Shown here piece after piece: positions 11,918-23,195 of a stretch of DNA of 64,000 nucleotides (within the stretch, counting starts at the first letter, position 1; every line of letters starts with the position of its first letter). The notes under the pieces are model-generated. The model worked only from the letters and a program-made list of their open reading frames with translations, was not told where the DNA came from and did no database searches. The translations under genes and the position numbers were made by a program. Location: contig NC_090290.1 in assembly GCF_037392515.1 (NCBI RefSeq), forward strand, positions 36,992,753 through 37,056,752, written 5' to 3'. The stretch comes from Haliotis asinina (lineage: Eukaryota > Mollusca > Gastropoda > Lepetellida > Haliotidae).

Positions 11918-12706
11918 CTGTCTGAGAAGCAATTGCATCGTGTGTACATGCATTGTGTGGAACAGAACAGGAATCCGAGTGACTCCTTCGCCTGGATGAA
12001 GTGGTCTGGTCTCAGATGTGAAACCGAGGGCTTCCTTCTTGCTGCTCAGGTGGAGTCACTTCCCACTCGCAATCGCCAGAATGTGATTCTTAATCAAAAT
12101 GTTAACATGAAATGTCGTCTTTGCAATGGATGTGCAGAGACTGTCCAACACCTTGTCAGTGGATGCCCTTCCTTGGCATAAACAGCATATCTTAAAAGAC
12201 ATGATGGCATGGCTCGCTGCTTCTACTATCGTTTCCGCCATGTCTGTGGCTTTGATCCCAAGGGCCATCCATGGTACGACCCTGAACATGTCCAGGGCGT
12301 CATGGAAAATGATGCTTTCAAACTTCTCTGGAATAGGCCAATTTACAGCCTGAGGCGAATTCCAGCCAACAAACCTGATCTTGTCCTTTTTGATATAACC
12401 GATGAAATTATTTATATCATTGAATTTTCTGTCCCTTTTGACAGCAATGTGATTGGCAAGATTCAGGAAAAGCATGATAAATATGCGAACCTCGCCTTTG
12501 AAATGTCTCGCTTGAATCCCAAGTACATTGTTGTCAGGCTCCCCATTGTTCTCGCTGCCCTTAGTCTGGTACCTCATGATCTCTTGGCGCAGATCAAGAG
12601 AGTGACCGGGTTCTCCAGCGGGAGCACAGCCCTTCTGACAATCTGGCTAATGCAGAAGGCTGCAGTGTTGTTGAGCCTTCATATTCTCCGGAAAGTTCTT
12701 GACTAG
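11918..12706 (+). pseudogene. R2-type LINE tail, copy B
   Basis: Identical to copy A from base 12,026 on, with the same in-frame TAA before KRHDGMAR. It lies at the junction of the two 7,370-bp units. Confidence 0.75.
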
Positions 12707-12768
12707 TAGAGGAGGCGAGGGTCCCCAGCTGATGATGAGCCTTACTGGCCTGACTGTGCCAGGATAAT

Positions 12769-13015
12769 AATGAAGCAAAAACCATCAAACAAACAAACAA
12801 ACCCCCCAAATAAACAAAAGCAAAAAGGAAAACACAAACAAACAAACAAACAAAAAACAAAAACAAGAAAAACACACAAAAAAACACACAAACACAAAAA
12901 TACAACCAAAAATACAACCAAAAAAAACCCCAAAAAAGCAAAAAGAAAAAAGAGAAAAATCAACAAAAATAAACACCACCACCACAACAACAAAAAACAA
13001 ACAAACCATAAACAA
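12769..13015. repeat. A-rich tail after LINE copy B
   Basis: Exact duplicate of 5,399-5,645. Confidence 0.8.
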
Positions 13016-13439
13016 CGTGCTGACGTACGTTTGTTACCTCCGTCTGCCGTATTAACGTCAATACCGTATTTTCAATGGCATACTTTAGGCTACATTTTTC
13101 GATACACGCGGTTAGGCGAAATTAGGCTGGTAATCTTTCGTCGTGAAAGTCTTTTAATTATTTTAACGTCTCTGTTTCAGTTGTGACGGAATAAAAAGAC
13201 TAATGGAGTAGAACATTTTAAGGTAACACTTTGAACTGATAGATAGTTGAACTGATAGCTCATGATCATGATTGATGCCTCCGATGAGGCAGGATCCGCT
13301 CATTCTTTTCCGAACACCTGGTGTTATCGGCATTTGACAGATATTCTCAAACACATGTCCATCATGAAGCTGGATTCGTACAACCTGTTCGGAAGAGATA
13401 GTTTCTTTGGTTATGGAAATGGTTCTATTTACCATATAC

Positions 13440-13829
13440 ACTCTTCGAAAAAAGTAGGGGAACTTGAACATTGAAGTCTGGTAGAACGACAACCCATTGA
13501 TGAACGTTACAATGGAATTCATCTTCTGCATGCACAATCATTTAACGTTATCACCACACGAAAACACAATGCATGGGAAACACGACCATTTTTCGATGAT
13601 TTTCTTTCATCTGTGCATTGTCAGGGTTTTCAGAGTCAGATCACACACTACTGACTGAAATTTTCATCTCATACTCCAGTCACCTAACAAGGGGAATAAA
13701 TGAACAAACAGCTTTGCTTTGAATGAAATCCATGTGGTGATGCATTCTCAAAACATCCATTGTCATTGTATCTCCCACTTTCCACAATCGTACATTGAAA
13801 GTACAGTTCCCCTACTATTTTTGAAGAGT
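13440..13829. mobile_element. MITE, copy 2
   Basis: Exact duplicate of 6,070-6,459, carried by the tandem duplication and not by a new transposition. Confidence 0.75.
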
Positions 13830-13904
13830 ACTACTAACCGGATGCAAATCTAACAATTTTAAACAATGATGTCATTGATGGTGATCATGGTATCATATTG
13901 TTAT

Positions 13905-14015
13905 CAAGGCAGGGGATCCCGAAATTATACCAATGTTGGAATCGAACCTTCGGTGTTACGAGCGAACACTTTAACCACTAGGCTACACCCTCCACGTCTG
14001 CGCAGTGTTATTGCA
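13905..14015 (-). mobile_element. SINE head (family A), copy 2
   Basis: Exact duplicate of 6,535-6,645. Confidence 0.6.
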
Positions 14016-14276
14016 TAGGACTACATGTAAGCTTTGCGCATGTTTAAAAGCGCATTTTGTGGGGATACGGAACTTTCAAGTCGGTCCAATTCTAATCATA
14101 ACACCAAACTGATTTTGCGTTGGTCTGTCTTTCCCTTAAAACAACAAACGAACTAGTGTGTGAATCACATTTATTGATGACACCGAAATCGGCAGAGCAG
14201 ACAACACTGTAACTACTCGATCTTCACATGGTTGTGATGTTGCTGTCGCTGCTGCTGTCGGTGTAGGTGTTGCCGA

Positions 14277-17200
14277 TTAACGCTTTCTCACTACACCTCC
14301 ATTGTTGTCCGCTGGATCACCTACGATATATATGATTATACAGTTTAAGGCTGCATAAATAATTCAAAAGTGACGAGAGCGGTAGGTCTTTTTGTAAAAA
14401 AAAATTGCTAGAAAAAAGTGACTAGGGAGGAAGACATTTTTACTTTTTTTTCTCTAAGAAATACAGCTTAGGAAGTTTAGCACGTGTTAATAAGTTGTGG
14501 ATTCAGTCACACTTGTTCTTACAGACACTCATTCTTATACTGGACCAATGGATGATCGGGACGCGACCAAGTCAAAACTATTTATTTAATGGCAATAAAA
14601 CCATCACCTCCCTTGGCTCAGAAGATGACATATCCCCCGTTCCCCACATGTTTGAACAAAGAATCTGAGAGTTACTCATTGTTTTGTTTAGACTAAGTTT
14701 GAATTGTTTCCATGGAATTCATGAAAACTATAAATGCCACATATCTGTAACCAGCAAAGTCACAATTTCACATATCTGCCAAGATCTGTTGAAAGATATG
14801 AAGAAATGGTTCTCGAGTTGTGCTCTGGGAACGAAGCCCACCGCTCCATTTTGTGACTAAGTCCGAAAGAAAATAATAAATCACAAAAAAACCTTTAAAA
14901 ACCAAAAGGCACCACTTTGGGGTCTGCCACACATATCTAGAAAGTTATACTAACAGATATTAAGAAGTTTTTGAGATCTGCTCTGGAAATGAAACACACT
15001 TCTCACTTTTCAGACTGGGTCCCAAACATTTCCATGGAAACCGAGGAAATCATAAAGACCTGTAAATAGCAAAAGGCACCACTATAAGTTCAGACTGATA
15101 TATCTACCAAGTTTTGCAGAAAAGTATTGAACGGTTTTGAGTTCAACTCCGGAAACGAAACATACCTCTCAGTTTTGAGACGATGTCCGAAACGTTTCCA
15201 TGGAAGTCGAGAAAATAATAAATAAACAAATCCTGTACATAGCAAAAGGCACCGCTTTGGGGTCTGCCACACATATCTAGAATGTTGTACGGACAGATAT
15301 TAAGAAGTTTTTGAATTCTGCCCCCGAAACGAAACACACCTCTCACTTTTCAGACTAGGTCCAAAAATGTTTCCATGGAAACAGAGAAAATAATAAATCA
15401 CAAGATCCTGTACATAGCAAAAGGCACCACTTCAGCTTCTGACTGATATATCTACCAACTTTTGCAGAAAAATATTGAACGGTTTTTGAGTTCTGCTCCG
15501 GAAAAGAAGCCCATAACTCCATTTTGAGACTATGTCCGAAACGTTTCCATGGAAACGGAGAAAATAATAAAGCACAAAAACCTGTATATAGCAAAAGGCA
15601 CCACTTTAGGTGCTGATTGATATATCTACCAAGTTTTGCAGAAAAATATTGAACGGTTTTTGAGTTATGCTCCGGAAATGAAACATACCTCTCAATTTTG
15701 AGACTATGTCCGAAACGTTTCCATGGAAACGGAGAAAATAATAAAGCACAAAAACCTGTATATAGCAAAAGGCACCACTTTAGGTGCTGATTGATACATC
15801 TACCAAGTTTTGCAGAAAAATATTGAACGGTTTTTGAGTTCTACTGCGGAAACGAAACATACCTCTCAATTTTGAAACGTCCGAAACGTTTCAAATGGAA
15901 ACGGAGAAAAAGTTTCGGACCTATCTGTATGATTTCCCTAAATCTGAGTCGCACTGCGAACATACCTTCCCAGTTGCAACCGCTATATTTATTGACACCG
16001 GCAAGTTCAATTTTAACGGCGACTTAGGTGATTGACTACTGTCAGAATGCGGAGCCAGCAAAGGGGGGCAATGAAATTTTCGGACCGAGTCGTTGATGCA
16101 CAAAGGGTATATTGGAGATTCATCGGAGCTATACTCTGGAGATATCGAGGATGTCATAAACATTGAGCTTTATTTCTTGTTAATATACCTTTCCAATGAC
16201 ATCATCAGGAGGTGTCACTGTGTACACAAATAAAATATTAAAAAAACCCAAACAGTGGGAGCTGTCTAAACCGGCAATCATTGGGATTGAAGAAATCCAG
16301 TTAAGACAATGTCCCGGACTGCAGAGCGATAATTGTAATGATGATAATTAATTGATGATTGATAATTGTACGAGCCATGGGATGGGACTGATTTTCTATG
16401 TTGGTGTTGACAACTTGCCGGATTGGACAGATGCCGGTTTTGACAGCTTGCAGGTAAGTATTTAATATATTGTAGGTATTGTCGGATATTGCAGTTTGTT
16501 TTACCTGACTTCGAGAAACAATCATATTCCTACCTCCCTCAGACAGTCCATGGACACCTGGGTGTTCTACATCACAATCGGGTGAGCATGCCGCTGCAAA
16601 AGGAAAGAACAACATTATAGGACTAAAATAAAACAGTTGTACATTTCAGCACGTTCCTTTAGCAAACATACTCAAGATTAGGATTATTTGTTTGTACTTG
16701 TATTTTTTACAGGTGTAGAAACAGTAGTTCTTACAATGGAATCAGGAGCATAGGCAGCAGTACTAATACTGAATACATCAGCATTGGCAGCAGAACTTAT
16801 ACTGAATATATCAGCATAGGCAGCAGTACTTATACTGAATATATCAGCATAGGCAGCAGTACTTATACTGAAGACATCAGCAACGATGACAGATGCAATA
16901 GCAGCAATTGTAGTAATGACAGCAAACCCAGTGAGGATAGTGTTACAAGTAGCAATAGTAGCAGTAGCAGTAGTAGTACTAGTAGTAGTAGTAGCAGCAG
17001 TGATAGTAGTAGTAGTAGAATTAGTAGTAGCAGTGATAGTAGTAGTAGTAGTAGTTGTTGTAGCAGCAGTAGTAGTAGTAGTTGTTGTTGTTGTAGTAGT
17101 AGCAGTAACAACAACGGCAGCAGCATTTTATAAGCATTAGCAAGTAAACTGATTGGCAAGTTAAAAGTGAACACATTTTATTTTGAAGCTTTTGGCATAG

Positions 17201-18118
17201 TTGTTCAAAGAAGTAAAACTACGTGCAGCAGATATCAGAGCTCGACGTCCTCTGCGTGGAATAGCATTAATTGCCACAGGAACATCGTCGTCGTTGGTTA
17301 CAGTGGGTAAGGACTGTATGTCGCTGGCTAGTACGAAAATGGCAACGAGTGGTTTTTACAGACGAAAGTTTCGAATTCACCATGTTCCATAATAATGGCC
17401 GGGTGGAAGTATACCGTCGCGACTTGTGCCGAACTACATTCAAGAAGTGCATCCTTTTGGATGAAGCGGTGTGATGGTGTGGGGAGGAATTTGTGGTAAT
17501 TAACATACACAATTAGTGGTAATACGTGGAAACTTGAACGCTCAGAGATAAAGAGATGACATTCTTCAACCAATTCTCATCCAACAACAACATGGGACAC
17601 TTCTGAAGCACGACAACGCCAGGCCCCACACAGCGTGAATTGTCCAAAACTTGAACGCCTAGAATATCCCAACTCTTCCATGGCCAGCATGTTCAAACAG
17701 CTTCAGTCCCACAGAGCGCTTGTGACATCACCTGAATTGCGGGGTGAGAAGACGACCACGAACCCCAGAGAACCTACAAGAACTTGTAGACGCTCTCGGG
17801 AACCAGTGGAATGGGATATGTTTTCACACTGTCCCAAATGCTAGCTTCATTACATGTACTATAACTAAAAGGAAATGTATCTTTTGCTTTGACATTATCG
17901 CTCATTAAAAAGGGTGTTCACTTTCTTTTGCTCACTAGTTAAGTATTGGTAGCAAAAGTAGTGGTAGTAGCTAATAGCAGCAGAAGTAGGAATAGAAATT
18001 ATCGTAACGGTCGTAGCCGAAGTCGTAGATGTGATTTATACTTACAACTTTCAACCAAGGGCAACGCCACTGACGTCATCAGCACCAGTAGCATCACCAC
18101 CACCAAGATATTCTTCAT
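14277..18118 (-). CDS. SCP3: duplicate of SCP2
   Basis: Coding exons are 18046-18118 (exon to 18131), 16534-16593 and 14277-14320. The exons match SCP2 base for base, as do the splice sites and the AATAAA at 14,170-14,175. The 58-residue product would be the same as SCP2, so the 7,370-bp duplication raised the dose of one gene without changing it so far. The same doubts about function apply, because only two Cys remain. Confidence 0.5.
14688..15911. repeat. 175-bp satellite array, copy 3
   Basis: Duplicate of 7,318-8,541 at a 7,370-bp offset, in the last intron of SCP3. Confidence 0.88.
16743..17115. repeat. 33-bp minisatellite and (AGT)n tract, copy 3
   Basis: Duplicate of 9,373-9,745 with no length change. 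Unchanged length at such a slippage-prone site fits a very recent duplication. Confidence 0.8.
17207..17846 (+). pseudogene. Tc1-like transposase relic, copy 3
   Basis: Duplicate of 9,831-10,476. It includes the one C/T mismatch (17614 versus 10244) inside the HDNARPH block. Confidence 0.8.
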
Positions 18119-18403
18119 CGTCTGTCGGTTTCTGCAACGCTCAACTGGTGAAAGACACCCTTTGTCCTCAATAAAGTACCCACATAGAATCGAATGCTAA
18201 GTTATTGTTCGTGAGAGAAAATGTGAAATTGAGGCTGTGGACTTTAGTTTAGTATGGTTTAGTTTAATTTTGCGTTACTTTCACTCAAAGTCACAGTCAC
18301 GATGTGTACCAGCCAGATGTTTTACTTCGTGATTTTCAGAGGCACATGGCGGTTCAAAGGCACGCACTCACGCACGTAGTTACTATCGCCAACATACACT
18401 ACT

Positions 18404-18655
18404 AGTCGCATTCATTCATTCACACACTCATACGCATATTCTCTCTCTCTCTCTCCCCCTCTCTCTCTCCCCCCCACTCTCTCTCTCCCCTCTCTCGCAC
18501 TCACACACTCAGACGCATATTCTCACTCTCTCTCTTGCACTCAGAAACTCAAAGTCAGCGGTCACGCTCGCACACATACAGACACAGACAAACACCTATA
18601 GCTATCTCTCTGCCTAACTATATATGTACACACACACACACACACACACACACAT
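18404..18655. repeat. (CT)n/(CA)n microsatellites, copy 3
   Basis: Duplicate of 11,034-11,285. Confidence 0.88.
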
Positions 18656-18829
18656 CCAGGCTGATATATATCAGCGGAATAATCTTGAACGAAGCGCAAT
18701 AATCCCAAAACAAGTCATCCAATTCACCTCAGAAACATTACAAACTGAATATGAAACATCCTGATTTCACCTGGTACCTTTGTGTGGTGCTATTGGAAAC
18801 AGGATTTGGTTCGGAATCTAAGTACTTAC

Positions 18830-18905
18830 GGAGGAGAAGAGATGTATGTCCAATAAAAAATATCAAAGTCAGAGAGCGAGACTTAGCGAATAAATATATA
18901 TCATT
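18830..18905 (-). promoter_or_regulatory. SCP3 core promoter and non-coding exon 1
   Basis: Duplicate of the SCP2 promoter. The GTAAGT donor is at 18,824-18,829. Confidence 0.45.
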
Positions 18906-19287
18906 CAACAACCAACAGATGTTATTAAGAATATTAGCATATATCAATACCATCTCCACGTGGCACAAAAAATTGTATGACAAGGCCTTGTCATCCCATC
19001 GACATCCCAAACAATAATGATACAAGTGAATAGAACGAACTTTAATTACACGGAACTACCCTACCAGAACTGTTCATAGGTTCATACGACCAGAAAGTAG
19101 ACGTGGGACAATGATAATAAAATAGTAATAATAATAATATTTTAATCGTGCCAAAGTTGTTGGACACAATCTGAAATTTGAAGGTGACTTTGGTCAAGGT
19201 GATGTACTTCTGGACGGTACAGATATGGGAGTAACCCAGGTGAAGTCCTTTACCAAATTTGCCCACAGTCGGTCCTTTGTGGAGTAG

Positions 19288-20082
19288 CTGTCTGAGAAGC
19301 AATTGCATCGTGTGTACATGCATTGTGTGGAACAGAACAGGAATCCGAGTGACTCCTTCGCCTGGATGAAGTGGTCTGGTCTCAGATGTGAAACCGAGGG
19401 CTTCCTTCTTGCTGCTCAGGTGGAGTCACTTCCCACTCGCAATCGCCAGAATGTGATTCTTAATCAAAATGTTAACATGAAATGTCGTCTTTGCAATGGA
19501 TGTGCAGAGACTGTCCAACACCTTGTCAGTGGATGCCCTTCCTTGGCATAAACAGCATATCTTAAAAGACATGATGGCATGGCTCGCTGCTTCTACTATC
19601 GTTTCCGCCATGTCTGTGGCTTTGATCCCAAGGGCCATCCATGGTACGACCCTGAACATGTCCAGGGCGTCATGGAAAATGATGCTTTCAAACTTCTCTG
19701 GAATAGGCCAATTTACAGCCTGAGGCGAATTCCAGCCAACAAACCTGATCTTGTCCTTTTTGATATAACCGATGAAATTATTTATATCATTGAATTTTCT
19801 GTCCCTTTTGACAGCAATGTGATTGGCAAGATTCAGGAAAAGCATGATAAATATGCGAACCTCGCCTTTGAAATGTCTCGCTTGAATCCCACGTACATTG
19901 TTGTCAGGCTCCCCATTGTTCTCACTGCCCTTAGTTTGGTACCTCATGATCTCTTGGCGCAGATCAAGAGAGTGACCGGGTTCTCCAGCGGGAGCACAGT
20001 CCTTCTGACAATGTGGCTAATGCAGAAGGCTGCAGTGTTGGGAAGCCTTCATATTCTCCAGAAAGTTCTTGAAACAACATAA
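19288..20082 (+). pseudogene. R2-type LINE tail, copy C, with a different 3' end
   Basis: Same frame and same internal TAA as copies A and B, but from 19,892 on it carries its own substitutions. It ends ...QKVLETT-stop instead of ...RKVLD-stop. The 3' flank is also different: an A-rich tail with AATAAA, then unrelated DNA. This marks it as the second LINE whose tail recombined with copy A to make the tandem duplication. Confidence 0.75.
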
Positions 20083-20220
20083 AATAAAGAATTGAAATAA
20101 AAAAAGAATAAAAAAAAAAAAATAAAACACAAAAAACCCCAAAACCTAAAAAAAAACAACCCAAAAAGCAAAAAGGAAAAAAGAGGAAAAAAACAACAAC
20201 AAAAAAACCCAAACATTTAC
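20083..20220. repeat. A-rich tail of LINE copy C
   Basis: Poly-A and (A)n-C interrupted tract directly after the stop, unlike the tail of copies A and B. Confidence 0.7.
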
Positions 20221-20389
20221 GTTGAGTTTTGTGTGACGCAATGAGGGCACAATAAATTGTTTGTCGTTTTTCACCTGCTACACTGACTTCAGCATTGATA
20301 TGGAAAGAACACTTTCAAGACCTACCTTCATGCGCGTTTCTTATTCAACTTACAACCAGGCGAACTTGAACACACACTGACCAATTTCA

Positions 20390-20814
20390 CATTGACGTCA
20401 CGATCTAGGTGATGCAAAGGTGAAGTCATATAGGATAACTGGCCATAGAAGTTTAGGGTATATCCATTTCTATATCTTTGAACTGATAGTTCAATCCTTG
20501 GAGGATCCACATTACAGAAATGTTTCATTTTAATTGACACTGGTTTTTGTGGTAGTTTTTAGCCAATGTTTAAATTTATAAAATGACGATTTGTAAAGAG
20601 TTCGATATTAGGGGTTTGGTGAAAACACCGTCTATACAAAAGGTCCTGATATACAAGTGCAAAACGGATTTGCAAATTAATGAATCCTTAGTGTGGAGTG
20701 TTATCACTTTCATTTTGTGGTGTTTGCGTTTCAGCGATTCTGAACCTGATAGAGAATCTCATCCAATTTAATGAGTCGTGCGTCAATTCAGACTTACAGA
20801 TCATGCTTGGTGTG
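20390..20814. other. Diverged duplicate of 34,655-35,030
   Basis: Shared blocks include 'gaactgatagttcaatc', 'ttttgtggtagtt' and 'gtgtggagt.ttatcact', in the same order and both followed by a reverse SINE. It is part of the old SCP-cluster unit. No gene is seen. Confidence 0.65.
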
Positions 20815-20950
20815 TTTATTGTTTAAAGCCACACAAAGCAATATTCCAGCTATGTGGCATATGGACAAGTCAATCCAGTAATCGACAGCATGATCATCAA
20901 TCTTCGCAACTAGGATAGGATGAGATGTGTCAACTAACTCAGCAAAACAA
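20815..20950 (-). mobile_element. SINE family B, 3' part
   Basis: Reverse-strand copy with caatattccagctatgtggc and a gacagcatga block. It is shared with 35,030-35,215, so it predates that duplication. Confidence 0.7.
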
Positions 20951-21887
20951 ACCCTCTTTGTCCACGATGGGCGATAGGGTGTCGTGGTGGTTACGGCGTT
21001 CGCTTGTCACGCCAATGATCTTTCTTCGGAATAATGTGACATAAAATCTATTTTCAGGTTGACAGGTTGAACTTGCTCACATGGCCAATTCAATCCTTTC
21101 AGTTCACTCCCGACCTGGGCACTGGTCACTTTGTGGGTTACCTTGCTTGAACAAGTCAACAACCCAGGCTACAATGATATAACCTAATTGTAATTTCATT
21201 ACCCCAGCTTAATTACAGACAAGGTAAAGTGGTCAGCGGTAAGCATAACGTCTGAGAAGGTGTTTGAGAAAATATACATACATGTATATTGTTCTGAAGA
21301 GAATGTCAGTTACATTAGTTCATGATTTTGATATGTGAAAAACAATAGCCAAAACACACCTTTTCAAGAAACATGAACATCGCATAAAAACGCAACCGTA
21401 ACGTCTCGTGCATTTTGAGTTTTTTGCATGTGCAGAGTCGTGTATATGCGCTTTGGACGGCAAGATGTAGGGTCGAAAAGTAGAGTGTGGGTCTGCACTG
21501 TTGTGAATTAAGACAAATAGTTGCCATATTCGGGCATTGTTCATAGTTCGAAACAGTTGTTTAAATTCAGATAACTTATCTAGTCAACTTAGTTTGGTGG
21601 ACAGTCATAAAAGGTGTCAATATTTAGTTTGGTGGTCGGAGTGGCGATATCATTGTTTGGTTACCATTTAGTTGAGTACATTTTTTTTCATATTTAGTAC
21701 TTACAAAATTTGTTTAACAATTCCACTGCGCAACATATATTTTAGAATCACTTCAGATTCAAAAATCTATGTACAGATTTATCTATGGATATTTATGACA
21801 TTCTCAAAATGTTCTCATAACAAATACCCGAGGCTGCATTTTTTTCGATACAACAATCACGCACAATTGGGTTCATTTATCCCTTGG
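20951..21887. other. No gene seen
   Basis: AT-rich intergenic sequence with a weak tRNA-like scrap near 20,970-21,020. The bases at 21,830-21,880 look homologous to 5,705-5,760 of the cluster unit. Nothing else is recognised. Confidence 0.4.
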
Positions 21888-22444
21888 TTAAATGACTTGT
21901 AAATAGATAAATATTTTAGTACTGGAAGTTTAAATTCGTAACTGTGCTTGTTAGTGGCTGTATCCTGGAGGGCGGTTAAAGTACTGTAAAATAATTGTCC
22001 TCCTGAGAGAGTACGTAAGTCCACAAACATTCAAAGTCAATTCAAACTGTCCATATTTTTAATCGCAGAATATGTGTCTTTTTAGTATATGACTAGATTC
22101 CCTAAATTGCTAACAACTGAAGGGATGATGTAAATCCAGCTAGGGTCCATGCAGGAAGCAAATGTACAGTAAGTCCCCATGGTCCCTAGTATGGTGATCT
22201 ACCTTCAGTGGTTGGTGATATATAGCCCGTATTTTATGTTGTATTGTCCAAATAGTGATATTAGTTTTAACTTTCTACACTAGTTTTAAATGATAACTGT
22301 GATATTCTAGTTATTTTACTGTCCTTTGACGACAGGTTTTTATAGTATATGCACATTTCATTTCGATATCAAACATGTTCTCGTCACGATATGGCTGGAA
22401 AATTGCCGATGTGACGTTAACTACGAACTCACTCACTCACACAC
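21888..22444 (+). mobile_element. 5'-truncated I-superfamily LINE, 3' UTR only, with 15-bp TSD
   Basis: Matches the 3' UTR of the LINE at 37,193-43,403 (shared 'gtacgtaagtcca', 'taagtccccatgg', 'atggtgatctacct') and ends in (ACTC)n. It is flanked by the direct repeat tcatttatcccttgg at 21,873-21,887 and 22,445-22,459. A short insert of this kind is typical of target-primed reverse transcription. Confidence 0.85.
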
Positions 22445-22459
22445 TCATTTATCCCTTGG

Positions 22460-22890
22460 CTTGACGGTCTCGGTTATGAAAAGGTCAAGGTCACATCAAC
22501 GTCTCTGCTTCAAGTCAAAGGTGACGAAATAAGACAGTAATGAATCATTTAAAGGTAACGCTTTGAAATGATGGTTGAGCAGATAGCCGAACTGGTAGTT
22601 GAAGTGATAGTTGAATTGATGTATCTGTGCTGATGTCACCGATGAGGCAGGATCCGCTCACTCTTTCGCAAACACCCGGTGTCATCACTGTTTGCCAGAG
22701 ATTCTCAAACACATAATCATATATATATGTAGCTGGAGTCGTTCAACATTCTACAGAGATTCTTGCCAGAGATTGCTTTACTGATTATTGAAATTGCTCA
22801 TGTGGGTTCTATTTACCATCATTCTTCATTTTCATTTCATCAAATGTGTGTCACATCTTACAATTTTCAACATGATTGCCTTGATGGCAA
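22460..22890. other. Diverged homologue of 5,795-6,065
   Basis: Shares 'gatgaggcaggatccgctca' and adjoining blocks with unit 1. It lacks the MITE, so it serves as the empty site. No gene. Confidence 0.6.
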
Positions 22891-22892
22891 GG

Positions 22893-22985
22893 GTCGATAT
22901 AGTAGCCTAGCGGTTAAAGAATTCGCTCGTCGAGACCCGGGTTCGATTCCCTATAAAGGTACAGTGTTTGAACCCCTCCTGTGGT
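22893..22985 (+). mobile_element. SINE family A head
   Basis: A-box tagtagcctagcggttaaag and B-box gggttcgattcc, with the 3' end truncated. Confidence 0.65.
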
Positions 22986-23064
22986 GCCACCCGCCGTTTT
23001 ATTCCTGTAAAACTGAAATGATTCACTCTTTTACTCACGTGATGGTCAGGACGGTACCATAATA

Positions 23065-23195
23065 GTATTATAGCAATATCACGGCAGAGGATCCCAAAAA
23101 GAGATTCATTCTTTGTAGCCATGTTGGAATCGAACCCGAGTTTTCGGCGTCACGGGCGAACACCCTAAACACTAGGCTATCAGACCGCGTCGGCG
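23065..23195 (-). mobile_element. SINE family A, reverse copy
   Basis: Carries aatatcacgg and ggaatcgaacccgag, and is orthologous in position to 6,535-6,645. Confidence 0.65.

Larger units (their letters stand above)
4656..19395. repeat. Recent tandem duplication, 2 x 7,370 bp
   Basis: Unit 1 is 4,656-12,025 and unit 2 is 12,026-19,395, with a further 496 identical bases to 19,891. Reading them side by side I found two mismatches (8877/16247 and 10244/17614). Both units carry the LINE tail, MITE, SINE head, satellite, Tc1 relic and a full SCP gene. Confidence 0.9.

Noticed and set aside
22893-22985. Functional tRNA genes at this and other SINE heads
   Set aside because: Heads lack a full cloverleaf and are followed by the shared SINE body or truncated.
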